A stretch of DNA of 64,000 nt from Gymnopilus junonius (GCA_015501075.1 JADNYJ010000001.1:1054001-1118000); one strand, 5' to 3'; positions 1-11,723 are shown, numbered from the stretch's first letter. Program-made: numbers and translations. The notes: generated by a model from the letters alone, not told the origin.

Positions 1-1
1 A

Positions 2-972
2 AAGCCATATGCCTGCGGTTTCGATGGCTGCGACGCTTCTTTTGGCGACCCATCGTCATGCGCACGCCATCGTAAGGAGACTCACCGTCGCGTTGGCGTT
101 ATCGTTGCCCATATCCTCGTTGTAATTCTCGGTAAATAAATTCGTTCACGTCCCTCTTTTCGTAACTTGGTCCCTTACCATGTGCATAGGATCAAGCGCC
201 GTTCTGCTTTCACTGCACATTTGAGGCGACATCGCATAGATCCCATCACCATTGACGTGGACAGCTTAGCTCCCCCATTGCTTCCGGCTTCAGTACCTGT
301 TCCGTGCCGCAGTTCTATCCAGCAGCTTGTTCCCTGCGATATCAAGCCAAGGATTGAGAGGATTGGGAATCCACCGAAACCAAGGCTCATCGAGGAATAC
401 GAGAAAGAGCTGTTTTACTATTATGTTCCCCATTTTTGTAAGTTCTCTCTGTTGATTCTATGGGTGCTTCTTCTGAGCTATGGCTTCATGCAGACCCGCC
501 CGGTTTTGAGCCAGACGAGTTGGCATCCTTAAGCAGCTCCTACTCCGTGCACTCGGAGGCGTACACTGTCTCGTACCCGAACAGTGTCCCTTCTTCTGTG
601 GTCGTATCCACTTCTCATCACACAACGCTGAGCAGCAACCTCGACTCCTGCCCTGTTGAAAGTCTTCAGTGGGAAGTCCCCGCCGACAAGCTTTACCTTC
701 TGGATTCTCCGTCATCTCCGTCGAACATCAACATGCATGGTTCCCCGTCAGCTTCTCCGCCTTCAAATCTATTCGCTACGACTGAAGCAGAACCTCCCTT
801 GGAGACACCATGCAATGTTGACTCCGAGCAGGACGGGCCGTTCTACGATTTCAATTACGCACTCCCTCCTCTGAGTCACTACCTGTTGCCCGACTACCTT
901 CAATCAAGGAGGGCAGTTGATTTTTTCCCTCTTCTCGACCCGACGCCAGAGGCGTCCTGGGTATTCGCTTGA
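2..972 (+). CDS. C2H2 zinc-finger transcription regulator, 5' partial
   Basis: This is the 3' part of a gene that enters from the left edge. Bases 2-91 encode a C2H2 finger (KPYACGFDGC...RHRKETH, spacing C-x4-C-x12-H-x4-H). A second finger follows but is reached only if one T is restored in the TT at 99-100: the frame then reads VYRCPYPRC and joins, across a 58-bp intron (132-189), to IKRRSAFTAHLRRH, giving C-x4-C-x12-H-x3-H. A second intron lies at 438-493 (GTAAGT...CAG). The rest is Ser/Pro-rich and disordered and ends at TGA 970-972. Family knowledge: tandem KPYxC fingers bind DNA in fungal regulators. The target is unknown. The finger identity is clear; the frame break is discussed in the findings. 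Confidence 0.72.
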
Positions 973-1387
973 TGTTCTCTTTTCGTTTAACACATTCGCG
1001 TTTCGATATTTAATATTGTTTTCTTCGTGGCATTAATACTTTGTAGGCTACGGCATTGCCATTATATGTCGTTTGGGACCCTCCCACACATTTGTAACGA
1101 TATAGTACCATCTCTTTCGTCTTTCTAATAGCCATGTAGCATATGAGCGTTATAATTCTAATTGACCGCGTTCTGAGCCAATGCGGTGTCTTGTTTGGGA
1201 GTGACAAACAAGTCTGTTGATCGAAAAAAGTCGGTCAGGGTCATGCTGTGAAGCGCTGGGATTTGGTCCACATCGCCCCAGCGACTCTTAGTAGACCATT
1301 CCGCCCTTTCCATTGTCTTCCCTCTATAGGGCCCCACGACTTCCACGGCTTTCTCGTCCCTTTACTCCCCGTCTGAGTCGTGCCACA
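973..1387. other. Intergenic spacer before the deubiquitinase gene
   Basis: This 415-bp stretch holds no coding exon that I can support. It serves as 3' flank of the zinc-finger gene and 5' flank of the next gene on the same strand. The last part is pyrimidine-rich, as is usual just upstream of fungal start codons. Confidence 0.5.
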
Positions 1388-3605
1388 ATGCTCGCCTCTC
1401 CATTCTTGCCAAGCGCCGTGTTCTCACAGCACCCTTCCGACGATCCGCTGCAGTATCGCCCCTCGAAGGACATGGAGGCCTTCAACAGCTTGCTTCCACC
1501 TCCAGTGGAGTTTGTAGAGGGTTCCTCCTCGGGAACATTGGCGGTTGCAGAGGGAAAGTACGAGCCCATAAACGCTAGCCCCAAACTCTCCAAGGCCGAG
1601 GTGCGTGCAATGGCTTTTCAGTACCCTTGCAATCACTCACATGTTATCTAGCTTTCTGAAGCGCCCAAGCCATCTTCTCCTGTCTCGCCCAAGCCCTCCC
1701 ATACGGCACCCCGCGCCACGAACGGCAAAGTCACATCATTATACCCCGCCGCAATTGACACGACATGGCCGCAATCGTGCCAGAGAGGATCCGGATTATA
1801 CAACAGTGGTAACACTTGCTTCATGAATAGCGCACTCCAGTGCCTTCTGCATACTCCTCCCCTTCTCAAACTTTTATTATCCCATAAAAGAGATCTTTGT
1901 ACGTGTCATCGCTGCGATTGGTGTCGTATCACTCATATTGAAAGTTCAATTTTAGGTCGCGTCAGTTCCGGATTTTGTATGAGCTGCGGTCTTCGACAAA
2001 CCGCAACGAAATCATATTCCAACGACGCGCCATTTTCGCCAGTTTCTATCTCCCAAAACCTACAAAGTTAGCGACCCGACCTTTCCATTCTCATTGTGCT
2101 CTGCTGACCTTTTATTTAGTAATAGCAAAGCATATGCGTAAAGGCAGACAGGAGGATTCGCACGAATTCCTTAGATACGCAATCGACGCGCTTCAAAAGT
2201 CCTGCCTGGCTGGCTATCCTCCGTGAGCCATTTTCGTCATTCCAGACTCCTTTATCTCACCTTTTCTTTTTTTGGATTTTAGTAAGTTAGACTCTAAAAT
2301 TGCAGAAACGACCTGGGTACACAAACTATTCGGCGGTCGATTACGCTCACGGGTTACCTGTCGGGATTGTGGACACAACAGCGACACGTTCGATCGTATA
2401 TTGGATTTAAGTCTGGACATCTTCAAATGTGATTCCTTGAGAGAAGCATTGCGCAAATTTGTTGCAATTGATTACTTGAAGGGCGCAGACAAGTATAAAT
2501 GCGAAAAGTATGTCTACGAAGAAACCTGGATCTCAAGTTCTTCAAGTTAACAAAGCCTTCATTTAGATGCAAGAAATACGTCAATGCGGAAAAGCGCTTT
2601 ACAATACACGAAGCCCCATTAGTGCTGACAGTCCATTTGAAGCGTTTCTCGCCACTTGGTCGAAAGATATCTCATTTACTCCAATACGACCAGGAACTAA
2701 CATTAAAACCATACATGAGTGCTGGCGAGTTCGGTCCTTCATATTCGCTCTATGGGGTCATCTGCCACGCAGGCGGTGGTCCTAACTCTGGACACTATTA
2801 CGCTTTCATCAAGGGTAGAGACGGTTCGTGGTGGGAGATGAATGACGACATAGTTTCAAGAACTAGTCCGCCCACCGATAAAAAGAACGCATACATACTT
2901 TTCTACATGCAAAATAAAGGGCAAGGTTTAGAAGCGGCCGTCAAGGCGCCTTTACAGAACTATGCCACACCGTTCCCAGTTCCGGCGAAGAACGGTCTTG
3001 CAGCCGGGATGAAGAAGAAGACCCAAAAGCCTTCCAGAGGAGCAGACGAAGAAGAAGACAAAGGTGTCAAGGTTTCAGCGACTTTCATTGGACCTTTACT
3101 GCCTTCTCCGCAGATCACTACCAAGGGCTCTGATTCTGCAGAACCCCCCACTCCCACAACGCCTGATCCTCAAGCAACGAATTTGAAAGCGAAAATAGAG
3201 GCGGCCGCCAAAAGCCAGGCTCGTTCAGCATTAGAAAGTCTTGGAAATTATGCGTCAGAAGAATCCGACGACAAGGACTCGGAAGCACCTGCCCAGAGCG
3301 ATTACAAAATGGATGCCGATGTGGATGTGAAGGGGAAAGGGAAGAAAGATGGTGCCGCGTCCTCGAGACCTTCATCCCCTGCGGCTCCTCCTTTGGCCTC
3401 TTCGTCGCGGACTATTCCTGCTTCGATCTTTTATGCTAGCGTGAATAATAGGACCAAGAAGAGAAAGATTTCGGAGGTTGGGTCGGAAAACCATGGTTCT
3501 TCCAAGAAGCCATTTTCGCCCTTACAGGCAAGAACGAAAGGATACATTACGAGCAATCCATTCAATGTACCGTCGTCGGCTAAGCGGAAACGAATGGGTA
3601 TATGA
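1388..3605 (+). CDS. Ubiquitin carboxyl-terminal hydrolase, USP36/Ubp10-like
   Basis: Six exons (1388-1600, 1652-1898, 1956-2066, 2120-2222, 2283-2507, 2567-3605) close exactly to 645 residues. The USP Cys box is [14 protein letters not shown] with catalytic Cys near residue 127. The His box is [11 protein letters not shown] with His near 376, followed by WWEMNDD. Between them are two CxxC pairs (VTCRDCGH and YKCEKCKKY) that form the zinc-binding fingers; the second pair is restored only by splicing out 2508-2566. [17 protein letters not shown] is the usual helix. It cleaves ubiquitin from substrates as a cysteine protease. The long acidic/basic tail ending [10 protein letters not shown] suggests nuclear or nucleolar location, as in USP36 and Ubp10. 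The start was chosen at the first ATG that opens exon 1. Confidence 0.93.
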
Positions 3606-3803
3606 TGAATGAAAGGAGGCATTATGTGTGGACTCGTAGAAATCAGTTGTACATTTGCAGTGCATTACGACAGTTGTATTAATTCATTACCTCTAGGTAG
3701 ACATTATCTAGGTCACGAACTTTTTTCTTCAGGAGCTCGGCAGTTTTAATGCGTTGATCCAATCATTATGACTCGCTGAGGAAAATGTAAAGGTAGGGTG
3801 TAG
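3606..3803. other. Convergent 3' spacer
   Basis: A 198-bp AT-rich gap separates the stop codons of two convergent genes. It must hold both 3' UTRs and polyadenylation sites. No canonical AATAAA is obvious on either strand. Confidence 0.4.
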
Positions 3804-5612
3804 TTATAATTTAGATTTTATCTTCTCTCTGACAATTCGGACATTCGCCTCATTACCCTCTTCCCAGCATACAACAGTGACTGTTACATCATCGCGATAC
3901 CGCCTCGAATGAGGTGCAGGAATACTGAGGAATCTACGAAGGAGCGATTCATCGCCTCCACCGAAGGCGTTCCTGATCAAATGAGCACTGATATTATCAT
4001 CAACAAAAGCCCAGGAACCTTCTTCTTTGCTGAGATTTTTTTGCTTCTTGCCATTTATACCCGCAGAGCCAGATGTTGTTGGTACAAGGTTTGGCAGTTC
4101 TGACTTGGGCACGATACCCTTAAGGCCGGACAAATGACCTGCGACGAGACTTACAACTTCTTCGTTGCTAGATACTGGATTAATGGAGAGGCAAAATGTG
4201 ACGATAGCAAGGGTGTTTACCTCAATTGATCCCATAAACCGTCTGTAGCAAGAACCAAAAATCGGGTTGCGTCCTTTGGCGGTTCCGAACCAGATGGAGA
4301 TGGAAGCGACATTTTACGATGAACAACGACAGGTTTTGCAGTGACGTATGGAGGAGTCTTGAATTGGGATGGTGGATTCCGCATGGGCATCCCATTTCCA
4401 ACCATGAAGACTTGGTTCAGGCTAGAAAAGAGCGTTAAGAATTTGGAGCACAGGAGGTAAATGAACTGACTCACGCCTCCTGTACTGGTAACGGCCATTT
4501 GTATCGAGCGTCGCCAAACGCCCGGCTAGGCTCCAGGCCACCAAGAATACGCCCTTCTCGAATCACATAGTCTTCTTCGTCTTTAGGATGTTCCGATCGC
4601 ACCCTTCCCAAAACGATTGAGCACGTACGCACAATTCAATACATTTCTATTACTCACCGAGCCAGCTCAGATGGATTCCGTCCAGTCTGATCTTCGCTGA
4701 GGGCTTCTATTCTCCATTGTCCTTTGCCATCTTGCGAAGGTTCCCAAACACCCGCCACCGCCCTGCTATCTCCTGTGCAAGCTACATAGATATCGCGGTG
4801 GGCTGTATCAAAAATGGCCATCAACGCGCAACTGCCTAGAATTCATCAATCAAGGTCTGAAGCTAACTGAAGAAAGAGGATGGCCTGCCTGAAATGGCAG
4901 GAAGCATAGAACTCAGCGCTTCAGGATGCTGGCTTAGGTCTGGCAATTCCCTTTTTTTCAAGCCTTCTGGACCTAGCGTGTTGGCAAGGATACGAAGAGG
5001 TCTACTGAGAAGCTCGTCGTCCAACTCCGTGAAGGCGAGTTGAATGGCTTGAGAGACGCGAGCAGGACTAGCATCGAATGAGGGGGATGTCGAGGGAGAT
5101 TGCCAGAGGAGGGACCTGACTCTGTCTAGTAAACCTGGCTGGGATGCAGAATTTGGATCCTTCAAGAGATTCGTCAGTTCAGCGGCGACGGCTTTAATGA
5201 GGATGCGCGAGAGTAGATGCGAAGTTTGATAGCCTCCATGGCCATCCATAACTGCAAAGAAGAGATAATCGCCCGGCGCAGATGGGTCGGACTCGTCGCG
5301 TGCTACAATTTGGTTGGCAAAAGCGTCTTCGATGGGATCGTTGGAAGAAAGCTGGGCGGTAGTATATTTCCACGCAAGCCCATCTGGTCTAAGATATGCC
5401 TCCGAAATGGCGTCCGCACGTATCCGGGCCTCTGACTCTTTTAAAGGCAAGAGGGTGAATGTTTTGGACGACATTTGAGATTTACCGCTTGAATCGCGGG
5501 TCCGGATGGAGAGGTCGAATGTTTGGGTGGAATATGACCGGTAATAATAATACGCTGGCGCGCCGACGACGACGACGGTAGCAGCGACGGGCTTCCACAC
5601 ACGGCGAAGCAT
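3804..5612 (-). CDS. Mitochondrial PP2C-type phosphatase, pyruvate dehydrogenase phosphatase family (Ptc5/PDP-like)
   Basis: Five exons on the minus strand (5612-4889, 4835-4658, 4603-4475, 4421-4221, 4167-3804) give 531 residues. The N-terminus MLRRVWKPVAATVVVV is a basic start plus a hydrophobic segment, fitting a mitochondrial membrane-anchored protein. PP2C motifs follow in order: FFAVMDGHGGY (metal-binding Asp), the ISGSCALMAIFD region, VACTGDSRAV, LATDGLWDQLS and FVDDNISAHL, then DDVTVTVV. Family knowledge: fungal Ptc5 and animal PDP1 dephosphorylate the E1 subunit of pyruvate dehydrogenase. Intron 1 (4888-4836) is of GC-AG type: only that donor rebuilds the conserved SGSCAL motif, and the alternative GT donor would leave a 32-bp intron. 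The gene is divergent from the next, sharing a 183-bp promoter. Confidence 0.9.
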
Positions 5613-5795
5613 GCTCAGTTACAAAATGTAATAGAGTATTGCATTGACTCGTTAGTTTAGTCGTTTACAACTCAATGCTAATGCTGATTTAAGTCACGTG
5701 CGTTTCTCTTTTGACATGTTTGACTCACCGAGTCCACCATTGTCGGATTTCCCACCGTTCCTCCTTCCGTCACAAGGGTCCTGCCGCAAAAGGCT
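5613..5795. promoter_or_regulatory. Bidirectional promoter with CACGTG box
   Basis: The spacer between divergent start codons is only 183 bp. It contains the palindrome CACGTG at 5695-5700 (context AAGTCACGTGCG), the core site of bHLH factors of the Cbf1/USF type. The site is seen directly; its use is inferred. Confidence 0.5.
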
Positions 5796-6893
5796 ATGGC
5801 AATCAACACGCCACTCGTTCCTGTGAGTCGGAGTGCTCTTTCACTCTTACCGTCAAGTCCCTCATTACTTTTGTATATGCAGTCTATGAGTTCAGATACT
5901 ACTGTGCCCACTAAGCCCTTTAGCCGTATTGCGAAGACTCCTCGTCCCTCATCCAAGCCACAAAGCAAAGTTGCAAATCGTCAACCTACTGCGTCTGAAT
6001 TGAAAGCACTGGGCATACGTGTCCGAGATTTTGCCTATGAAAGCAAGCTACCACCATTGCCAACAATTTATCGCCATCCACAACAAATTCAGCCAGGCAT
6101 TGCGAGGCCATTAGAACGTACAGTAACAGAAACAGATGGTTCCCAATCCCAGAGTCAAAGCCAGACCAACAGGAAATTGGAGAGGACTGCCACAGAACCA
6201 GTAACAGAACCTGCAACGCCCACTTTTGTGGCTGGGTTCCCTGGCATAGAAGACTTAAATTCAGTAAGCAGCCTCGGCCAGCCATTGGACAATGGTTTTT
6301 CAGGGCCTCTAGCAACAATTCCAATTGAATCTCAGCTGCGTGATATTATTGATTCTGCCAAAGCGCCCACAACTCCATTATTATCTTCAACTTCAACAAA
6401 CATGCCATCTCAGGCGAAGACGGGCCGGATTCACCCTCTAAGTGTCGAGCCTGATATTGACTTCGCGTGCTCGCGTGCTGGAGAGTCATCAAGTACTCAA
6501 ATAAATGCGGTTGAATCCTCTTCAACTTCTCAAGTTGCTTCCTCTTCAACGACGGCGAATCAGCGCGTCTTACGAAGTCAAGCCCGAAGACTCCGCGCTA
6601 GCGGCACCACTACCACACACGATCGTGATCCCCGCCTCAACACATCGCGCTATCAATTACGGAAGAGACCGTCTCCTCCCACTCCCGTTTCCCCTCCCGA
6701 TCCTTCTAAACGGCCGCGTAAAAGCCCTTCTTCGCAACTCTCATCTAAACTACCACGGCGACAACCAGTTTCTGTTCAGTCATCTCATTCGCCTGTTAAG
6801 AATAAGGACAATAGCGGGCCCTCCAACTCGCGCACCCTCCGTAAACCCACTACTGCAAGCAACAGCGGCAAGACGAAGCGCAAGCGCATTTGA
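5796..6893 (+). CDS. Basic, disordered protein of unknown function
   Basis: A single open frame runs from ATG 5796 to TGA 6891-6893. A perfect 60-bp fungal intron (5823-5882, GTGAGT...ATGCAG) lies near the start; because it is a multiple of three, both spliced (345 aa) and unspliced (365 aa) forms stay in frame. The protein has Ser/Thr/Pro-rich, low-complexity sequence throughout, a short order-prone stretch near residues 65-95 (ELKALGIRVRDFAYESKLPP), and a strongly basic end (LRKRPSPP, SKRPRKSP, TKRKRI) that looks like nuclear localisation signals. I recognise no domain. The minus-strand frames in this region are shadows. It may be a chromatin- or division-related protein, but nothing in the sequence proves this. 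Confidence 0.7.
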   Translation: MAINTPLVPVSRSALSLLPSSPSLLLYMQSMSSDTTVPTKPFSRIAKTPRPSSKPQSKVANRQPTASELKALGIRVRDFAYESKLPPLPTIYRHPQQIQPGIARPLERTVTETDGSQSQSQSQTNRKLERTATEPVTEPATPTFVAGFPGIEDLNSVSSLGQPLDNGFSGPLATIPIESQLRDIIDSAKAPTTPLLSSTSTNMPSQAKTGRIHPLSVEPDIDFACSRAGESSSTQINAVESSSTSQVASSSTTANQRVLRSQARRLRASGTTTTHDRDPRLNTSRYQLRKRPSPPTPVSPPDPSKRPRKSPSSQLSSKLPRRQPVSVQSSHSPVKNKDNSGPSNSRTLRKPTTASNSGKTKRKRI

Positions 6894-9878
6894 TTTTATT
6901 TATATCTCATTTGCTCCGGTTTTGGGTCTCATTCACTTGTATCTCCTTCATCATTGGTATGGAATATTTCGACTGTAATACCAGCTCATCATGTAATACT
7001 CTACGCGATCTCACGATTCTCACATCCTCATCCTTGACCAGTGCTAAACATCATTGCATCTTCATTACATCCTCCATCATGTCTGCCTTTTATCTCCTGT
7101 CATACGTCGACCGACTATTTTATTGTTGGTCGACCTTCTACATATTCTGGATTTGCTCTTTTACCCAATGGGTTCGTGTACCGGTGTATTATTCCATTGT
7201 AATACCTCAGTATGTTGTATACTCTGTAATGTAGTAGACGTATATTTTATGCCTATCTTCATGTTGCTATTAGCCGTCATGGAACGCCAGACGGAACAAA
7301 ATATGGACAGACCCATGATTTGTGCTCAAGATTGGCTCCTTACGGGCTACCTGTCAAGGAGTCAATCATTTTCTTCCATTGGCCCTGCTCGGCGGCGATG
7401 TTGTCACCTTTGCGTAGTAAGTGAGCTTCGAGAAAATCTGATTTGGTTCCGAAATTTAAGAAAAAGGTTAAAAAGAAATCTTATAGTAAGCACCATTGTA
7501 ATCCAGCTCCGTGGACTTTCACAGGAGAGTATGTAAGATATGCCAACCCAGTGAGAACTGCTGACTCTCGCGTAGATAGCGTGCGGTATTATTAAATGGT
7601 TCACTTTCTTAAGTTATATAGAGCCGCCGACGGTATGCTTTAATTTCAAGCAAGCCAATAATTTACTCCCATCCAGAAAAATTCTGACTGAGTCGCTCGT
7701 CGCTAGCCTTCAAAAAGTGGTAGACATGTCAACGGAATTAAAGACGTAGGATGTGTCATCGCTTGCAGAGGTTTCTTCACGACCCTCTGAAGTCCTTGGC
7801 AGAGCGTCAAAGAGCCATGGGTAAATTTAGATCATTCTGTGCCAAAAATAAAACTCACTCCCTCAACGACTTGGACGACTCGGAGAGACGAACCTGAGCG
7901 TCGGGGACTCCAAGATTCCCAAAGATTGTATACGGGTACGTGTATGTATATCATTTTCAGGCACTCGGATAGAAAGAGAAGTACCGTGCCACCTACCCCG
8001 GGTCTATATATGCCTTGGAGGGATTCCATTGTTATCCTAGACGCTATCTGGACCTAGCACTGACTAGTAACTGTCTCACAAAGCGTCGTTCCGCTGCATG
8101 TTGCAACGGCGTCGGAACCTCGCACCGACTTGGTTGATAAAGCGCAGAGGGAACCTTTGACTTGCTATTTTTATTTAGACTACCTTTACGAGGTATGACA
8201 GATCGACCTTTTTCGAAATCCTCAGTCTTCTTCTCTTCTTCTTAAAGCCGTCTTAACGGTAAACGGTCTACCCGAGGATAACTCGTTCGCAAAATAAAGA
8301 AACCGGGGGTTACAAGATGTTTTCCAAGGAGGCATTTCGTCAAGTTCTGGACCCCGCGACGAAAGTATTTGACCCTCTGACTATTGAAACAAGAAAGTGA
8401 GAAAATTTCCGGACAAAGTAAAATAGAAAGAAGATAGCTTTTCTCCCATAGGATACTTCCTCAAGTTTGCCGTCGCGGCGCCTTAGCCCCCTGTGTCTGA
8501 CGAGGTGAATGGAAAGAACATTGGTCGCAAAGATGACTCCCAGACACAGAGGCGCCGAGATTATACAAGTTGAAGGAATATAGCACCCAACATGCTGGTA
8601 TGACTTGTCCGCGGGGAAGATGAAGGCTAGCAGACTTTAACCAGCATGGAAAGCAAACTAGTCGTGTGCTTTACGTTTCTTTCTGTGAAAAACAAGTCGC
8701 TTTTGGGAAATTTTTAGGGCGTAGCTATTGCCCACCAAGCTACAACGTTGCAAGTCCGTGATGGTGAGTAATTCTGAAGAATGGAACATGCAGAGGTGTC
8801 GCTAGCCGAGGAATGAAGCTCTAGGAGTGCACCAGTCCATGCCGTATTTCTTAATGCTGAACAATAGTGGCCTTTATTAAATGCTGCTCGGGGGTAGAGC
8901 AGAATTACAGAGGGTAGGGTCCGCTCTTGAGAGCAGCTTGTTTTTCTTCATGTAAAAAGACCTGGATGCACAGTCGGTCGTCGAAGCATTTGCCAATGGT
9001 CATCTACCAAGTAAATCCAGGGCTTTATCTTGCATCGGCCCGCTCTCGGAAGTTATTCTTGGAATGTCAATTTTCCACCTGACCAAGAGAAACAGCGATA
9101 TAGATTCCGAAGCCAGGCACTCAAGTTCTTGGCTTCAGAGCACACAAGTAAGTATAAGAGGGCGTTGTTGTTCACATGGAAGTCGCCTAACCCGCCTTAC
9201 GGATGAGGCGACAACAAATTGCTTCAACACTTTTGCAGGGCCGAGGCTGCCGATGGATAGGGCTCCAGTGTCGGGATATCGATGGCAGATTAGAAGGATT
9301 GCAAGACGGGCTGGTTTGCCTGACCTTGGAGCGGATCGACTGGAAAGATTAAATACAATTAGCTGGTCATTCCAAGTTCCAGAAAGTTCTGACCGGCGGC
9401 GCTTTGACATCGTGAGGCAAAAAAGAATGCAGAGGCATAGACATGACATAGGGTAAGACGGTGAAATGACAATGGGAATAGAACTTGAGAAGGGAAAAGA
9501 AGATCACACAAGAAGGCTGGCACAGGTGTAGCAGCAAGGATGTGGCGAGCAGAATCGCTTTTACTTCGAGATGGTCATGGATGTCGCCGGTATGAAAGCC
9601 AGGCCCAAGTCCTGCAGCCTGATCGGTGCACGTCTGAGAAGTGCGGCAAGGTTAAGTGAACGAGGCAAGAAATTGCTGATGATACTGAACAAGCAGTTCC
9701 CAAGATCATTGACGGAACCGTCTAGGCAGAGGAATATAATTTGCAATTGAATGATAAGCGTAGATGCAAACCAAACCGAATCAGGGGTGAATTGATCCCA
9801 AATTGGTGCAGCTTTTCGATCGACTTTTTATCAGGCCAGCCATGGCTCTCCGTCTCGCCTCCAAGTTGTCTCGCCTCC
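6894..9878. other. Gene-free region of about 3 kb
   Basis: I can support no protein gene here. Frames such as 7054-7536 and 9064-9456 start without context, have no splice-consistent continuation and show no recognisable motif. No tRNA A/B boxes, rRNA sequence, transposase or reverse-transcriptase motif was seen. Two inverted repeats occur at 8477-8648 (separate entry). The last few hundred bases, ending in the pyrimidine-rich stretch before 9879, should be the promoter of the ACT-domain gene. Confidence 0.5.
8477..8648. repeat. Two neighbouring inverted repeats
   Basis: First hairpin: CTGTGTCTG at 8491-8499 pairs with CAGACACAG at 8541-8549, and the flanking GGCGCC at 8477-8482 can pair with GGCGCC at 8551-8556, so a two-part stem brackets about 40 bp. 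Second: CATGCTGGT at 8591-8599 pairs with ACCAGCATG at 8640-8648. Both lie in the gene-free region. They could be a structured RNA, a recombination remnant or chance. Confidence 0.45.
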
Positions 9879-11723
9879 ATGCAGGTCACCATCTCGCTCC
9901 TCCCCGTCTCTCTCTCCCTCCTCCACATCCCCCGCTCCCGTCTTGAATCTCTCTCTCACCCCATCATCAGGCAGCTCTTGCACCCCAACCCCTCCTTCCT
10001 CACCATTACCTGCAATGAGATCGAGCTCAGTGTCTTTGCAGAGCATCATTTGCTGCAGGATTTCGAGTCAATAGCTCGCAAAGATCGGCATAGACAGCGC
10101 TCAAGGTCGGGCTCCGCGTCCAGTCGAAAGGGCGTTTCTCAGAGCGTCGCTTCGTATGAGCCCGTCGAGATTTCCTATGAGAAATGGAGTGTGTTGCAGA
10201 TTGACTCACACAGCGACCAAACGGGTGAGCTTGTCCTTGATTTATTTTTCTGCAAGCTCATTTCTCATTCTCTTCAGACAACTCGGGTAGCCGCATCTAT
10301 GACCTCTCTGCCCCACTTGCCACCGCTGGAATCTCTATTCTATATCAGTCGTCGTACACCAGTGACTTCATCTTTGTGCGTGTTAAATATACATTTATCC
10401 CTGTTCCGTAATGACAGTTGCTCCATAGGTCAAGGAGTCGCGTCTTCAGGAAGCCATGGATCTATTCGCGTCCGCCGGCTTCCATCTGTATAGTTCAGAG
10501 CCGCATTCCCCAATTTCTCCTTCACTTTCACCAGGCGTTGATGACCGCTCTTCCGTGGATTTCACACTCCAATCTGCCCATGGTGCAGTCCTAACGCGCA
10601 ATATGGAGGCCAGTGAACTACCATCGTCGAGTTTGAAACCCGGAGAAACAGAGACACTGTCCACTGGACAGCAGTCACCAAGAAAATCGCACTCACCGAC
10701 TTCTGGTGAAGTGCGCATTCTTCACCCCGACCTCGCATGTGTTGGTTTGTCTGAGGAACTCGGTGTGGACTACTGGGGCTTAAAGCTCATCAAGCTTGTC
10801 GCGTTTCCGGACCTCATACCTTCTCATGCCCCTACCTCTGCTAAAGCTCGCAACGGGCTAGATACCATGCACCCCTTTCAAACACCGGTCGTCGACCTCT
10901 CCTCGGCTTCCCTATTCAATTCTGATGCTTCTTCGTCTTCATCTTCTAGTGAGGATGATGGCTACTTTTCCCATTCGCCACAAAATGTATCAACGACCTC
11001 ACTCACAAGTAACACATCACGCTCTTATTCCGACTTGCAATCCCTATCATGCACCTCCTCGTCCCTGTATCAATCACCCTCAAAACACTTTGTTTCTCAT
11101 CTTACGCCCCTGTCTCCCATCACCCCAAAAGCCAAAATCCCCCCGCTTTCGGTTTCCACAGAGACTTCTGTACACGCGCTCACTACGTCTCATTCAAAAC
11201 GCGATTCTTACCTGCCATTCTTTACCTTCACGAGAACCCCGGAGGGATCTTCTCTTACCACCGATGTACACGTTCTAGCCGCTCTTTTCCCTCCGCAAGA
11301 ACGACACATGGTTATCTGCAGTGGCGAATTAGATGCTGCTGACTTGCGCCTTGCAAGTGCGGATTCTTCCGATGAAGAAGACGAAGCTGGTGATGATTTT
11401 AGCCACTCATTAAAATGCCTTCAGATTGATCTCAGGCGCTTCGGACTTGGTAATCACTTTTCCTTTCTTCCTGTAGATTCATCGACTGACCAGATATAAC
11501 ATTTAGATAAGCATGGTCTGGTCAGCCGCTTTTCGCGTGTTTTGGAGGAGAACGGGATCAACCACATGTACAGCTCCACTTTCAAAACGGCCAATTTGTT
11601 GGTACGTATGGATTTTTCAATCATCTCTTTCTGGCAAAGCCCTAACTACTTTTGGTATTCTTGGTATCCTAGGTGGACAGGAGGGATGCTGTCCGTGCCC
11701 AAAGTCTACTTCGAGCATGTTAA
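9879..11723 (+). CDS. ACT-domain protein related to CASTOR/GATSL amino-acid sensors
   Basis: Five exons (9879-10224, 10278-10375, 10429-11449, 11507-11601, 11673-11723) close to 536 residues. The N-terminal part (ISLLPVSLSLLHIPR, then ISYEKWSVLQI...SRIYDLSAPLATAGISILYQSSYTSDFIFV) follows the ACT-domain pattern of human CASTOR1, in which W..L, IAPLA...IS and TDFILV occupy equivalent places. A third conserved stretch is near residue 240 (EELGVDYWGLKLIKLVAFPD) and a final one is the C-terminus (HGLVSRFSRVLEENGINHMYSSTFKTANLLV). In between is a long Ser-rich insertion that animal CASTORs lack. Family knowledge: CASTOR1 binds arginine and regulates TORC1 through GATOR2. Whether this fungal protein senses arginine is inference. 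The start at 9879 puts the first strand of the ACT fold at the N-terminus. Confidence 0.8.

Noticed and set aside
4836..4867. A 32-bp GT-AG intron in the PDH phosphatase gene
   Set aside because: It is too short for splicing and would insert RPSSFF into a conserved motif; the GC-AG alternative fits better.
7054..7536. A 160-codon plus-strand frame after the basic protein gene
   Set aside because: It overlaps another frame, shows no motif, has Cys/Leu-biased composition and has no splice partner.
9064..9456. A 130-codon frame in the gene-free region
   Set aside because: Both strands are open here, no domain is visible and no flanking exon fits.
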